Of a DNA stretch of 64,000 bases, positions 11,401 through 21,491 are shown piece by piece (positions within the stretch are counted from its first letter, which is position 1; each line of letters begins with the position of its first letter). The stretch lies in the NCBI RefSeq assembly GCF_020360975.1, contig NW_025408689.1, positions 248,001-312,000 on the forward strand, in the 5' to 3' direction. The DNA comes from Hirsutella rhossiliensis (taxonomy: Eukaryota; Ascomycota; Sordariomycetes; Hypocreales; Ophiocordycipitaceae). The translations under genes and the position numbers were made by a program. A model generated the notes under the pieces. It ran no database searches, was not told the origin of the DNA, and worked only from the letters and a program-made list of their open reading frames with translations.

Positions 11401-12837
11401 GGTCTGTTATATCACGAAGGAAAAGATGGATATGTTCGTCTCTGCGTGCCCGCAAGCCTCACGCACGAATTGATGCAAATGGCACACGACGACAAGCACC
11501 ACTTTGGCGTTGTGAGAATGCTCAAGGAGTTGGAAACCTATTCGATCAGGAACGTCTCTTGGCAAGCGAAAAGCACATCGCCAAGTGCAAAGCTTGCTGC
11601 CTTGGACAGACTGATCGACAACAGCTTGCTGGAAGCTATCTGCCCAATCGACCCCCGATGCTTCCAATGCAGTCAATTGCAATGGACTTCATCACAGACA
11701 TGCCTGCCGTCTCAGCTATGGGCTCACCCTGGCATATTGAAGGCTTTAATGCCTTTAATCAATTACTTACAGTCACTTGCTTAGCTAGCAAGCGATGCCT
11801 ACTGATTCCAGGCAATGCAAAGTATAGCGCCAAGGACTGGGCAGCCTCCCTAGCTAGGCAGCTCATGCTATGTGATTGGGGCATGCCGCGCACGATAGTC
11901 AGTGACAGAGACCGCAAATTCACCTCTGCTTTCTGGCAAGGGCTCTGGAAGGCCTTTGGCACCAGAATCAGCATGACAACGGCATATCATCCGCAGGCGG
12001 ACGGCTTGGCCGAGCGGCGCAATCAAACAGTGGAAACAGCGTTGCGACTGGCCTATATTGAGGACCCCAACCTTGACTGGAAGACCCTTATTCCTTCGCT
12101 GCAGTGGCATCTAAACACAGCCTACAACACCAGCACGAAGACCTCAGCCCATGAACTAATGTACGGTTTCCCCTGAAAGGGCCCTGGAGGCTGTTGATCG
12201 CACAGCCAGCGCAGAGGCAGACGAATTGCCCTACATCAAGGAAGCCTTGCGTAAGCAGGCCAGCCTAGCTATGGACCTTGCAGCGATGAAGGCCAAGCGT
12301 TGGTACGATGCCAAACACCGACCTATCCATCTCAAGGCTGGAGACAAGGTATATCTCAAGCTTCATCAGGGATATCACCAGCCAGGCAGGCCACCCAAGA
12401 AGTGGTCACAACAGCGGGAAGGCCCCTTTGTGATCAGAAGGATGGTTGGAGACCTGGCCTGTGAATTGGACCTTCCAGAGCAAATTAAGGTCCACCCAGT
12501 GATCTCAATACACCACCTCAAGCCAGCTCACGAAGGCTGCTTTGAAGAAGCTCACCCCGGACCAGTAGAAGTCACAAAGGACTTTACGGACCAGGAAGGC
12601 GAATTCTACGAAGTTGACAAGCTTCTGGACGTACGGGTCAGGAAGATTGGAAGAAACAGGAAGCCCGTCACGGAGTACTTGGTCCACTGGAAAGGATGGG
12701 GCAGCATGCATGATCAGTGGGTCAGGAAGGAAGAGATATCGTCAAAGGCCCTGGATGAGTTCCACGGGCAGACGACGGGACCGCGAGTGGTTCGCAACAG
12801 CAAAGCAAAGGGACGATCGGAAAGTTCTGACATGTAG
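8480..12837 (+). pseudogene. Chromovirus pol: protease, RT, RNase H, integrase, chromodomain (frameshifted)
   Basis: Aspartic protease: ADSGCGNPLID with the D-S-G triad at 8561-8569. RT: GRVVIDLRALNKVT and ITAIDAS in 9760-10128, then FMDDVV (catalytic DD, F in place of the usual Y) at 10220-10237. RNase H pieces: SELEVACLVWAIKK and LTDHSAT (10796-11140). Integrase: HH near 11500, C-x2-C near 11590, then the D-D-E core as AMDFITD (about 11680), VSDRDRKF (about 11900) and LAERRNQTVE (about 12010-12036). The last 203 codons (12226-12837) are one uninterrupted frame covering the integrase C-terminus and a chromodomain (YLVHWKGWGSMHDQW). At least six frame changes separate these parts. Order and chromodomain place it in the chromovirus branch of Ty3/Gypsy. 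Confidence 0.9.
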
Positions 12838-12892
12838 CCTTTGTTGAGGCGGTCACTGAGGACAGTGGAGTTTTCTTTTGAGGCCGGCATTA

Positions 12893-13198
12893 TGATGCGT
12901 TTTTGCGTGTCCCTACGCACACTGGAGCGTTGGGCACGGCACCAAGCATCAAGGACACCGGCTGCCGCACGCACAGCCATGTGAACAGGCAGCCGTGTGA
13001 ACGAGCAGCCGTGTGAAACAGGCAGCCGTGTGAAACAGGCAGCCGTGTGAACAGGCATCGGTATGTGGCTGCCTTGTAAACCGGCCGGATCGCCTAGATA
13101 GTCCGACCTGGCTGCCTCCTACATAAGGATGAGGCAGTCATAGCTTAGTTGGAGAAACAACGATCCCACTTCATCTCATCCATATGCAAAATGCATCA
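12893..13198 (+). repeat. 3' LTR of the young chromovirus
   Basis: 306 bp, identical by eye to 5504-5809 except for two neighbouring bases. It is followed by TSD CTTAG at 13199-13203. Confidence 0.95.
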
Positions 13199-14690
13199 CT
13201 TAGTCCCGAATCGCCTAGATCTTTACGGGGTCCGCCTATATACCTACGCCTACGTAGATAATAAAGCCTAGGTACTTAACCCTCTTAACCCCGAATTCGC
13301 ACTTATCTAGGTTAAGGTAGAGCCTATAAAGTTAGAGGCGCTCTAAGACCCTCCGTACTTTCTATATATAGTCCTCGTAGGAGCCGCTTATATAGATAAG
13401 GATATTATCTATATATATAGAGGCGAACTTATCGAGGAAGTCTTAAAGTATATTATTAATATAACGCTAGAAGGTAGCGGGCGCTCTTAAGAGGCCGAAG
13501 GGCGTTATAAGCTACTCGAATAAGCTATAGCGTATATAGAACGCCGTCTTCTACTCGTTACCCTCTAAGATCCGTACCTTATAGAACGCCTATTTTATAT
13601 CTAGCTTTATAAACTACTTCGCCTTCGAAAGGTTATAGAGCGTATCTAAGATTAAGGGTAAGGGGTAGCGGTCCGGCCTTATAATTGCGTTTAGGGCCCT
13701 ATAGTCGTAATAGAACTATATCCCGCCCCTTAGTTTACGCACGAATAAGACTAGCGCTCCTACTTCGGAGCTACTTACTTAAATAAAACCCTTATCTAAG
13801 AGGTCCCTTAGCGTCTTCTTTAGCACTAGCAGCTCCGCGTATAATATACTATATAGCGGTCTAAATAGTATAGGTAGTTCCTACCCCTTCTTATCGGTAC
13901 GGAGTACGATCCTATAGTCTACCCTTAGCTTATATAGGTTAAGCTTATCCGCTTCCTAGGACTTAAATAGCGGTAGGAGGTCGTAAAAGCGCTCTAGTAT
14001 CTATTGCCGTAGCTTAGAGGGCGACTTCAGCTTCTTTATCTAGAGGGCCTTATTAATATCCGCTAGGCTAACTATATAGACCGCTACGTTAGCCGCTACC
14101 CGGCCTTGCCCCCGCTCTACCTATTATACGGTTCTTACGAAGATAGAGGTAAGGACTTCTTATACTAAGTATAAAGCTTATATGCTTAGTCCTACGCCTA
14201 TAGAACTATCGTTATAGCGGACCTACCGTTATATAGGCCTAAACTATAGCTTCCTTTAATATAGAACTAAGTATAACTTTATATATAATAACTAGGGTTT
14301 CCTAAGGATTAAGGGAAACTTTAGTTAGGGGATTATATAGGCTACGATAAGCTTATAGTAACCGTCGACCTCTATAGCTAGCTATATAATGCCCCTAATT
14401 ACTATACCCTCTATCGCGCTTAAGGCGCCCTTTACTCGCCTTAGGGCGATCTTTTCTACCGGCACTTATATCTCTCGCGTAAGCGCCTCGTTAACTATAG
14501 CGTAGCACTAATAGCCCTCGTCTATAAGGGCGGCGACGGGTAAGGAGTTATTAATTATAACCTATATTAAAGTAGGCTCCTCTTCTATATAGGCGGATAA
14601 TTCTTCCTTCTCCTTTACTAGTACTAGCAATTAGGGCTCCGGAGCCTATCTTTACTCCGGAGCTACTCTTTTTCCTTTAGGCCTAGGGGG
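13199..14690 (-). pseudogene. Gypsy A1 pol, N-terminal half: protease and reverse transcriptase (RIPed)
   Basis: The minus strand reads LLRAPATFQRYI at about 13470-13510 and YIDNILIYISGS at about 13380-13420. The second is the Y-x-D-D box with the second D changed to N (GAC to AAC), a typical RIP effect. Upstream frames toward 14690 correspond to the fingers and protease. It is continuous with 3000-5503 when the chromovirus is removed. Confidence 0.8.
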
Positions 14691-15790
14691 GCGGAGTCCT
14701 CCTTATCGTCTAAGGCGAGGAGCGGTTCTATCTTCGCTACTTAAACCGCTATAGGCCGCTTAGTTAAAAGGAAGGGGCATTTTAATATAAAGTACGTAGA
14801 TGCTCTATAACGTAGGTAGCGGCCGTTAGCTTTCCTCTTCCTGATTTCCTCGCTCGTTACCTACTTCGCCCGCTACTTAGAGTATAGGGCGGTATAGGGG
14901 GTAGTCGACGGCGTCTTCTTACCGCGTTTAGCCCGGTCCGTATAGGTAGCCGATATTAAGGTATCCCCGTCTATATTAATAGCCGGTTATTTATCTTATA
15001 GAGGGGCGGTAATCCCGTCGCCGCTATACGGCGTACGCTTACGGAGCTTCTAGAAACGCGGCGTCTACTTATAGCCCTAAGCTACCTTTATTAACCGGCT
15101 TATATACTCGCCGTAGTTAGTAGGCATAATTACGGGGATAAGCAGCTCCCGTAGGGCCGGCGTAATCGAATTCCGTAGCTATATAAGCTTCGCGCTATCT
15201 TCCTATACCGTAGTCCCCGCTACCCGTAAGAGCGTCTCTTTAAAATTGGGAAGGAATTCGCTAAAGGTTTATCCGTCTCTCTACTTAAGGGTCCGTAGCC
15301 TATCTTACGCCTTCTCCCGCTCCTATACGTTGCCGAACGTATATATAAGGTATTAGAAGAAGTCTTATAGGTCGCGTCTGCCCTTAGGGCCGCCCTTATC
15401 CTAGAATCCGGAGATCCGCCGTATCTAGGGCTCTAGTAGCGTATAGAGGAGCGAATACTACGCTATATCGCGATAGCTATTTAGGCCCTATTTCTCGTCG
15501 GTTATAAACTTCGTCTATAGCCGGCTAAGGAAGAAGTAAAAGGACTCCGGCTTGCTATCCTAAGTCGGCTAAGGGAGCGGCTTCCTCGTCGGTGGTGTCG
15601 CCGCCGTAACCGGCGTTGCGGAGGCCGTAGGGGTTAAAGCCGGTCTTATAGACGGCTCCCTTAGTGCAGCGAGAACCTCGTCCTTCTCGCTAGCCGTCGC
15701 GCTTTTAATCGCTTCTAGGATAGCTACGATACTTCCTATCCGTCTAGGGAGGGGCGGAGTACTTCCTCGAGGGGGAGGCGCCCTCTCGGA
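14690..15790 (-). pseudogene. Gypsy A1 gag (RIPed)
   Basis: From about 15780 on the minus strand: PPPRGSTPPLPRRIGSIVA, then EAIKSATASEKDEVLAAL, SKPESFYFFLSRL, KFITDEK and YSLLYATRALDTADL, and a CCHC knuckle. The knuckle, at about 14790-14835, reads RYLRYRASTYFILKC and is restorable to C-x2-C-x4-H-x4-C if TAT is former TGT/CAT. TAG/TAA replace former Gln/Trp codons. The same order is seen in A2 at 40800-41900. Confidence 0.75.
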
Positions 15791-15827
15791 GAGACATCTA
15801 TTAGATCTATTAATTAATAGCTTATAC

Positions 15828-16013
15828 TATCACGGAGTAGGCAGAGGCGTGCGCGTAGGTGCCGTCCGTAGGATAATATTAATAAGCTATATAGAGCTCT
15901 TCTATACGCGGCTAGCCCGCCCCTATACTTACGGGATCCGGCCCTCCGTATATAACTATACGGCTTAGGCCGCGGCCTAAGCCTATTACCTATAATAGTT
16001 AAAGACTCTTATA
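15828..16013 (-). repeat. 5' LTR of Gypsy A1
   Basis: 186 bp. It is flanked on the right by TSD TATAC (16014-16018). It retains a little more CpA/TpG (ATCACGG) than the 3' LTR, showing the ancestral LTR end ...GTGAYA. Confidence 0.9.
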
Positions 16014-16018
16014 TATAC

Positions 16019-18340
16019 TAAGGAGTATAAGAATATACTCTATTAGTTTCTTTTAAGTCCTTTACGATAAGAAGCCTTAGCGTTATTCTAGATACTATTA
16101 ATAAAAAGCTTTTCGGTTTAAGTTAGCTAGGTAGATATTTAAATCTATAGAAGGTATTTAAGACGTTTTTCCTAACTTATTACTACCTTAGAGAGTTAGC
16201 TTAAAAGTAAGGAAAGTAAAGAATTTTAGTATATTTTATTTATATACTATTATTTAGATTAGTATAAATATTACTATAAATACTATAATATTTCGTAATA
16301 AGTAGTAATAGTATAGTTACTACCTATATATAAATATATATTTTAATTATTTCCTTTTTATATAAAAGTTAATAGACCTCTATTTTTCCTAGGTAATATA
16401 TCCCTCTATAAGAAGGACTAAATAAATAAACTTCTATATAAGTAAAGCGCACTATATCTTACTAGAGAAATAATTACCTAATATTAAAAGTATATACCCT
16501 TAGGTAGAGATTAAAAAGGATATTAATTACGCCTATTAAAATAGGGGTAGATACTTAAGGGTAGGAATAGAATTCTAGCTATATTCTAAATAGTTCTTCT
16601 ATCCTACTACCTCCCTTTTACCCTTTAGGCTAAATATATCTATCTTAAGAAAGGATTAAAACTAGGTAGGTAGAGTTATCTATCTATAAACTGCCCGGAC
16701 GACTAAATATATAAGAACTTAAGGGGCGGGAGTCTCGAGATCGTCTTAGTAAAGGAGGAAGAAGTTTTAAGGGCAGCTAGGATAGGGGAGTTAGTATCTA
16801 ACGTATTAGCGTTAGCGGCGGCTTAGGGAATACTATTAACGTTTATTATACTAGGCTTAGTCTAGGAGGCGGCGAGCTTTATTATAGAGGATAAGGAAAG
16901 CTTTACTTAGGCGAAGACAAGCATTATAGAGGCAGTAAAGTTAGTTATAAAGGCGGCGAACTTCCTAGAGACGGCGAGCTTTATAAATACGGCGAGCTTA
17001 ATAGAAGGGGCGCTAGTATCTTATAAGCTAAATCGGTCGATTAATTATTCGCCTAGTCTTACTTTTACTAGGGACTAATATAATCGCTAAGCTAGTAGAG
17101 AAGCTATTAAAGCTTAATTCTAGCTATCTAGCTATAAGCTTTGCTTTTACTAGCGAATAGTAAGAGTTTATATTATTTTAGATATACCTTTCTTAAGGTA
17201 AGGTATATAGTATACTAAGAGCGTACCTTTAGAAATAAAGAGAAAGGAGGGAATGCTTTCTATAGTAACGTAGTAGGAAATTTTAGTTAATAAGCAATAT
17301 ATAAGGGCTCGGTAAAACTCTTTTACGTTTTATATATAGTATATATACTAAGATATAACTTTATATTAAAGTAGTATATAGCTTTTCTTACTTTCTCTTA
17401 TTATTAGATATATACTTATTACCTCGGTGCTATATAATATAAAGCACTCTATATATACTAATTATACTAATTATTTATATATATTATCTACTTTACTTTA
17501 TTAAAAGCACTTATTTACTCGTAATAACTATTTATATAGATCTTTATCCTCTTCTTTATAGTAGATACTCTATAGATTTTATACTTTAATAATCTATTTC
17601 TTTAAAGATAAAACGCTTAGAAGTCGAATATCTTACTCTAAGCTCTAATCTTCTTACCTTATAGTAATATAGACTAAGATTCGCCTTTTACCCCTTCGCT
17701 ATTAACTTAAGGTAGTTAGTACGATTATCTTAATTCTTCGTTTAATAGAAATAAAGACCTACTATCTCCTTTTTAATCTTTTAATTAAGGAAGTAAAGAA
17801 GGTAGTACTATAGATACTAGTATAATTCCTACTTATAGGCTAGTATCTCTTAGAAAGCCGCTATGCTTTTAGTATTAAGATTATTAAGATTTCCTTAATT
17901 AGTAGATATCTACTAGCTAGTATAAAACGAGATTCAAAGCTAACTTATTAGATAATATTTAATCTCCTAGGATAATATACTCTTAAGTAAGTATCTTAAG
18001 CTCTAATACTACTAATATAGATATATCTCCTTATAAGAAGAATGCTCTTTTAATCTTTAATACTTTATATCGTTTAGATATATAGCGGCCTTTTAAAGAA
18101 GGCGTAAACTATAAGATAAGGGAACCTTAGGTAATTTATATATCCTACTAGTCTATACTAATCTATCCTTATATTAAAGGTTCCGGTATAAGCGCTCTTA
18201 TACGCTATAGGCAAGGTAAGTTTTATATTAAAAAACAATAACCTAAGAATATATTTTAATCTACTTAAGTATAAAAGAAATATGCCCCGGTATATTTATA
18301 TTTATTATATAAAAATATAGTAATCTATTATACTAATCTT
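16019..18340. repeat. RIP-degraded relic, right part, unidentified
   Basis: Continuation of 771-1350. It is strongly depleted of CpA/TpG and AT-rich. A GC-richer patch at 16720-17040 has four GGCGAGCTT-like repeats. Plus-strand reading around 16500-16720 gives a protein-like stretch (GRYLRVGIEFQL) that matches no family known to me. It is likely an old transposon, class not determined. Confidence 0.5.
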
Positions 18341-18745
18341 ATTATAAGGCACTTTGACGGGCAAGATCACACCCCTATAGACATCAGCCCGTTAGAGGGA
18401 TGAGACCCTAGCACCCCCCCCCCCCCTCTAACTTTCTTCCAAGTATACTTAAAGGCGTCACAAAGACCTCGATCATCTGATCAGGCATCATCCTTAATCA
18501 TAGTCAATTTAAATTTTTGTTTTTCCCCTTTAAAGCAGATGCCGCCAGTTGCGCGACTCTAGCAGAAACGAAGAGGCATGGAGTAAAGAAATCTCCAAGA
18601 CTCGCATTTACAACCCAAAGCCCATAGAGCTATATGCAGACCAAGTGATTAGATGATTGCGCAGTTAATTGCTCTGCTAATCCTTTGCCACGTGCTGCGC
18701 GTGCTTTGGGTGTGTGCCCTCGTCCCCGTCAAAGCACCTAAAAAT
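18341..18745. other. Unique non-RIPed patch between transposon relics
   Basis: Normal CpA/TpG content returns abruptly. It contains a C13 run (18414-18426). No ORF, tRNA or rRNA could be recognised. Confidence 0.6.
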
Positions 18746-19137
18746 AGAAGCTATAATATTAACGTTATCTTACTAATTTTATTTCGTAGATATACTTAGC
18801 TATTAATATCGTAAACTATAAGTCTTTCTAAGACTTAGTTTATTTTTACTATCTAGAATTCTATATTCCCTCCGCCCCTATACTAATAAATTTAATAGAG
18901 ATAATTGCTAATAATCTTCGAGAAGTATTAATTAACTATATACCTTCTAGATAGTATCTCTTGCTAACTATCGATAGCTAGACTCGAACTAGAAATATCG
19001 AAGCAGTCCTTAGAATTATTAGTTACTATATCGATTATAATTAGTGCTTATAGCTTCTTTTACTCGGCCTAATAAATATATTAGCTAGCTATTCTAGAGA
19101 ATTATAGAATAATACTATTATATAATATCTATAAAGG
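18746..19137. repeat. RIP-degraded relic left of the Copia insertion (probably the same hAT relic)
   Basis: AT-rich RIPed DNA that joins 25327 onward when the Copia element and one AAAGG copy are removed. No recognisable domain in this short part. Confidence 0.5.
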
Positions 19138-19339
19138 TGTAGGAATGTATCTATCTAGTGGTGTGACCAACCATGGTTGGCACGTGACCCGTACGGTCAC
19201 GTGTGCGGCTGAGGGCAGCGTGCCCCCTTTCTCCACGCTGGCCTCTGCCTCCTTAGATAGAGAATCAAGACGAATACAACATCACAGGTTAACCCTAGTA
19301 CCGTCTCATTGCAGCAGCTGCCGCAGGTGCCTACCCACA
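19138..19339 (+). repeat. 5' LTR of the young Copia
   Basis: 202 bp, TGTAGG...CCCACA, containing two CACGTG boxes (near 19181 and 19199) around a CCGTACGG palindrome. Confidence 0.95.
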
Positions 19340-19782
19340 CTGATCAGTGACCGGCACGCCCGTCACAGACAGCTAAGTAGAAGAGACAAATTCCTCAACC
19401 TTCGAAGGTGCTATAGTCCGCGTCACTTTACTGTGGCCCTGAGTAGCGCTCAGAAGAAGGTTATTTGTGCTAAGAACAAGGAATCTCCCGCTGGTTTGCC
19501 CAGCCGCGCGAGAGTCCTTCCAACTGTTGATTACGATCGCCCGCTAGTTTGCCTAGCCGTGAGCACCGGAATCGACAGGCGACCACATCGCAAACAACTA
19601 GTAAGAACGTTCGACCCTTGACGTTAAGTAGCAAGATCCCCGTCAGTTCAGTCTGGCCGCGAACGACCTACTTAGTACGCGACGCTCGACCTCCTATTAG
19701 CGACAACTCGTATACGAAGAGACCAATACGAACCCCACATCGTCTCATTCATTTGATCACGATAGCCCCGACCGCCCGAGCT

Positions 19783-21438
19783 ATGTCCCCAGAAGCCCAG
19801 CTCGAAGAAATATGCGACCAGATGCAGGCACTAGACATCCAAGCATCCGCATTCCGACAAATTAATATCGACCTTTGGGACAACGATATCACACACGACG
19901 AAAAGGACAAGATCGCAGTAACGACATATGTGGCAAAGTTCATATTCATCGTTCAATCTGGCAGTGATCAAGGATACGACCTCCTTGGTTACTTCCAACA
20001 GCATTTTGAAGAATGGACCGAAGACACATGGGACCGCGCCCGAATGAATACAAGAGAGCCCTCAGGAAACTACTAAGGAAAAGAGGTATCTACACAGGTT
20101 CACAAAGGGAAATTCGCAACACAATTTCTCATATTACAAACTATCGAGAACCCACAAACCTGGCCAGAGCAGGAGTTTACGGAGATGGTGTTTGATGAGA
20201 GGACTGCTGCCTTCAGGAGGCAGACAGCATTACTAGGATCAAATGCTTCCACTAATCCCCATCCGTCTCAACCTCCTTCACCATCAGTTACGCCCTTAGC
20301 AGCACCTCATCAAGGTCTTAACGAACCACAACCTATTAAGACCCTAACGAGCCCTCCTAACGCACCTACTCCTGCTCCGACTATCCAAGATAAACCTGCT
20401 CCGACCTCTCTTACTATTCATCCGACTTCCTACCGCTTCCAGAACCCCGATCTCGTCCAACCCGTCACCAACCCCATCCCCGAACACTTATCCGGCCCTG
20501 CAACCTTTGGAGAATACATGAAACTCCCCCCGGATAACATCCCGAACGCTATCGTCGATAGCGACATCCAGCAGAAGTTTATGAAGACCTGGAACAAAGA
20601 TCGGAACTACACAGGAGAGCCGTACGATCTCCTTGATGATAAGCTCCGCCTCTTCTTAAGCAACTGCTCTCATATCCAAGTGAAACCGTCACAATTTCAC
20701 GCACTCTTTCCCCGGATCCTTGATGGAAGAGCCCAAAGATTCTATCTTGATAAGATCACATGGGCTACGACGTTCCGACAAGCGTATGATATCTTCAAAC
20801 AACACTTTGACACGGAAGTCAACCATGTCCACTACCATACTGACTGGACAACAATAACCTTTAACTCCATCCGTGCCCAAGATGCTTCGAAGACCCCACG
20901 AAGTGCTTCAAACCCTCTTTGATAAGCTTCAGCTCTGCCAACGAGCCCTTGGCAGGAGTACGGAGGAGACCTTCTACTGCGTACAACGCTTATGAAAGCA
21001 TGCCGTGGAGTACCCGAACTCCAATACGCTCTTTTCAAACCCGCCGATAACGTCGAGCACCTTCTTGCAGATCTTCGTGCATCCGTTGAAACCCATCTTG
21101 CCCTCATAACAACTTCTCAATTTCCCTTGACTTTGCTGGATCATTCGATCATAACGATCCACGCCATCAGTACTACCTCGACCGTCGATACAATAACAAC
21201 CGCTCTCGAGGCAGATACGGATATTCAGGTCAACGACCCAGCCGCGGATACGGACAAAGCTACAACCGTGGAAACTACCGGCCTCAAAGCCGTAGTAACT
21301 ACAATCCTAGCTACAATAACCGCAACTGGACAAAGAAGTGTTTTGTTTGTGGACAAGAAGGCTGTTGGTCAACTAAACACTCTACGGATGAACGACAAAA
21401 GGCCAAGGACCAACATATCACTCAATGCCACTTCATAG
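19783..21438 (+). pseudogene. Copia gag (interrupted)
   Basis: The likely start is the ATG at 19783 (MSPEAQLEEICDQMQALD). The frame is open to a TAA at 20074-20076, whose replacement by CAA would rejoin it to 20077-20922 (Pro-rich linker, then FGEYMKLPPD and LRLFLSNCSHIQVKP). A frame change follows near 20920. The nucleic-acid-binding motif CFVCGQEGCWSTKH at about 21339-21380 is a C-x2-C-x4-C-x4-H variant of the CCHC knuckle, as I recall it from other fungal Copia gags. Confidence 0.8.
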
Positions 21439-21491
21439 GTGTACAACTCACGGACATCGGAGGCTATATTCTAGACTACGAAGGTCATGAG

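Larger units (their letters stand above)
5504..13198 (+). mobile_element. Young chromodomain Ty3/Gypsy element (chromovirus), nested in Gypsy A1
   Basis: The boundaries are exact: 306-bp LTRs at both ends begin TGATGC and end GCATCA, and the target duplication CTTAG lies at 5499-5503 and 13199-13203. The body retains CpA/TpG, so it was inserted after A1 had been RIPed. The order is LTR, primer-binding site, gag with Arg/Ser and Arg/Asp-rich linkers and Cys/His fingers, protease, RT, RNase H, integrase, chromodomain, LTR. The LTRs differ by only two adjacent substitutions (ACAGGC versus ACGAGC near 5608 and 12997). Nevertheless gag and pol are split by many frame changes and stops, so this copy looks non-functional by itself. 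Confidence 0.95.
1351..16013 (-). mobile_element. Gypsy A1: RIPed chromodomain Ty3/Gypsy retrotransposon, nested host
   Basis: The ends are fixed by two 186-bp LTRs (1351-1536 and 15828-16013) and a perfect 5-bp target duplication TATAC (1346-1350 and 16014-16018). Removing the nested chromovirus (5504-13198) and its TSD leaves about 7.0 kb. On the minus strand the order is 5' LTR, gag, protease/RT, RNase H, integrase, chromodomain, an extra region of about 1 kb, 3' LTR. LTR termini read TATAAGAGTC...GTGATA or ATAATA, explained by RIP of TG...CA. All frames are broken by TAA/TAG at former Gln/Trp codons. Copies of the same family lie at 40570-45997 and 52172-56960. Confidence 0.9.

Noticed and set aside
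18414..18426. C13 homopolymer as a functional element
   Set aside because: Simple run in unique DNA; no conserved context, and possibly length error.
18341..18745. tRNA or 5S rRNA gene in the unique patch
   Set aside because: No cloverleaf or internal A/B box pair could be made out; no RNA gene is supported anywhere in the window.
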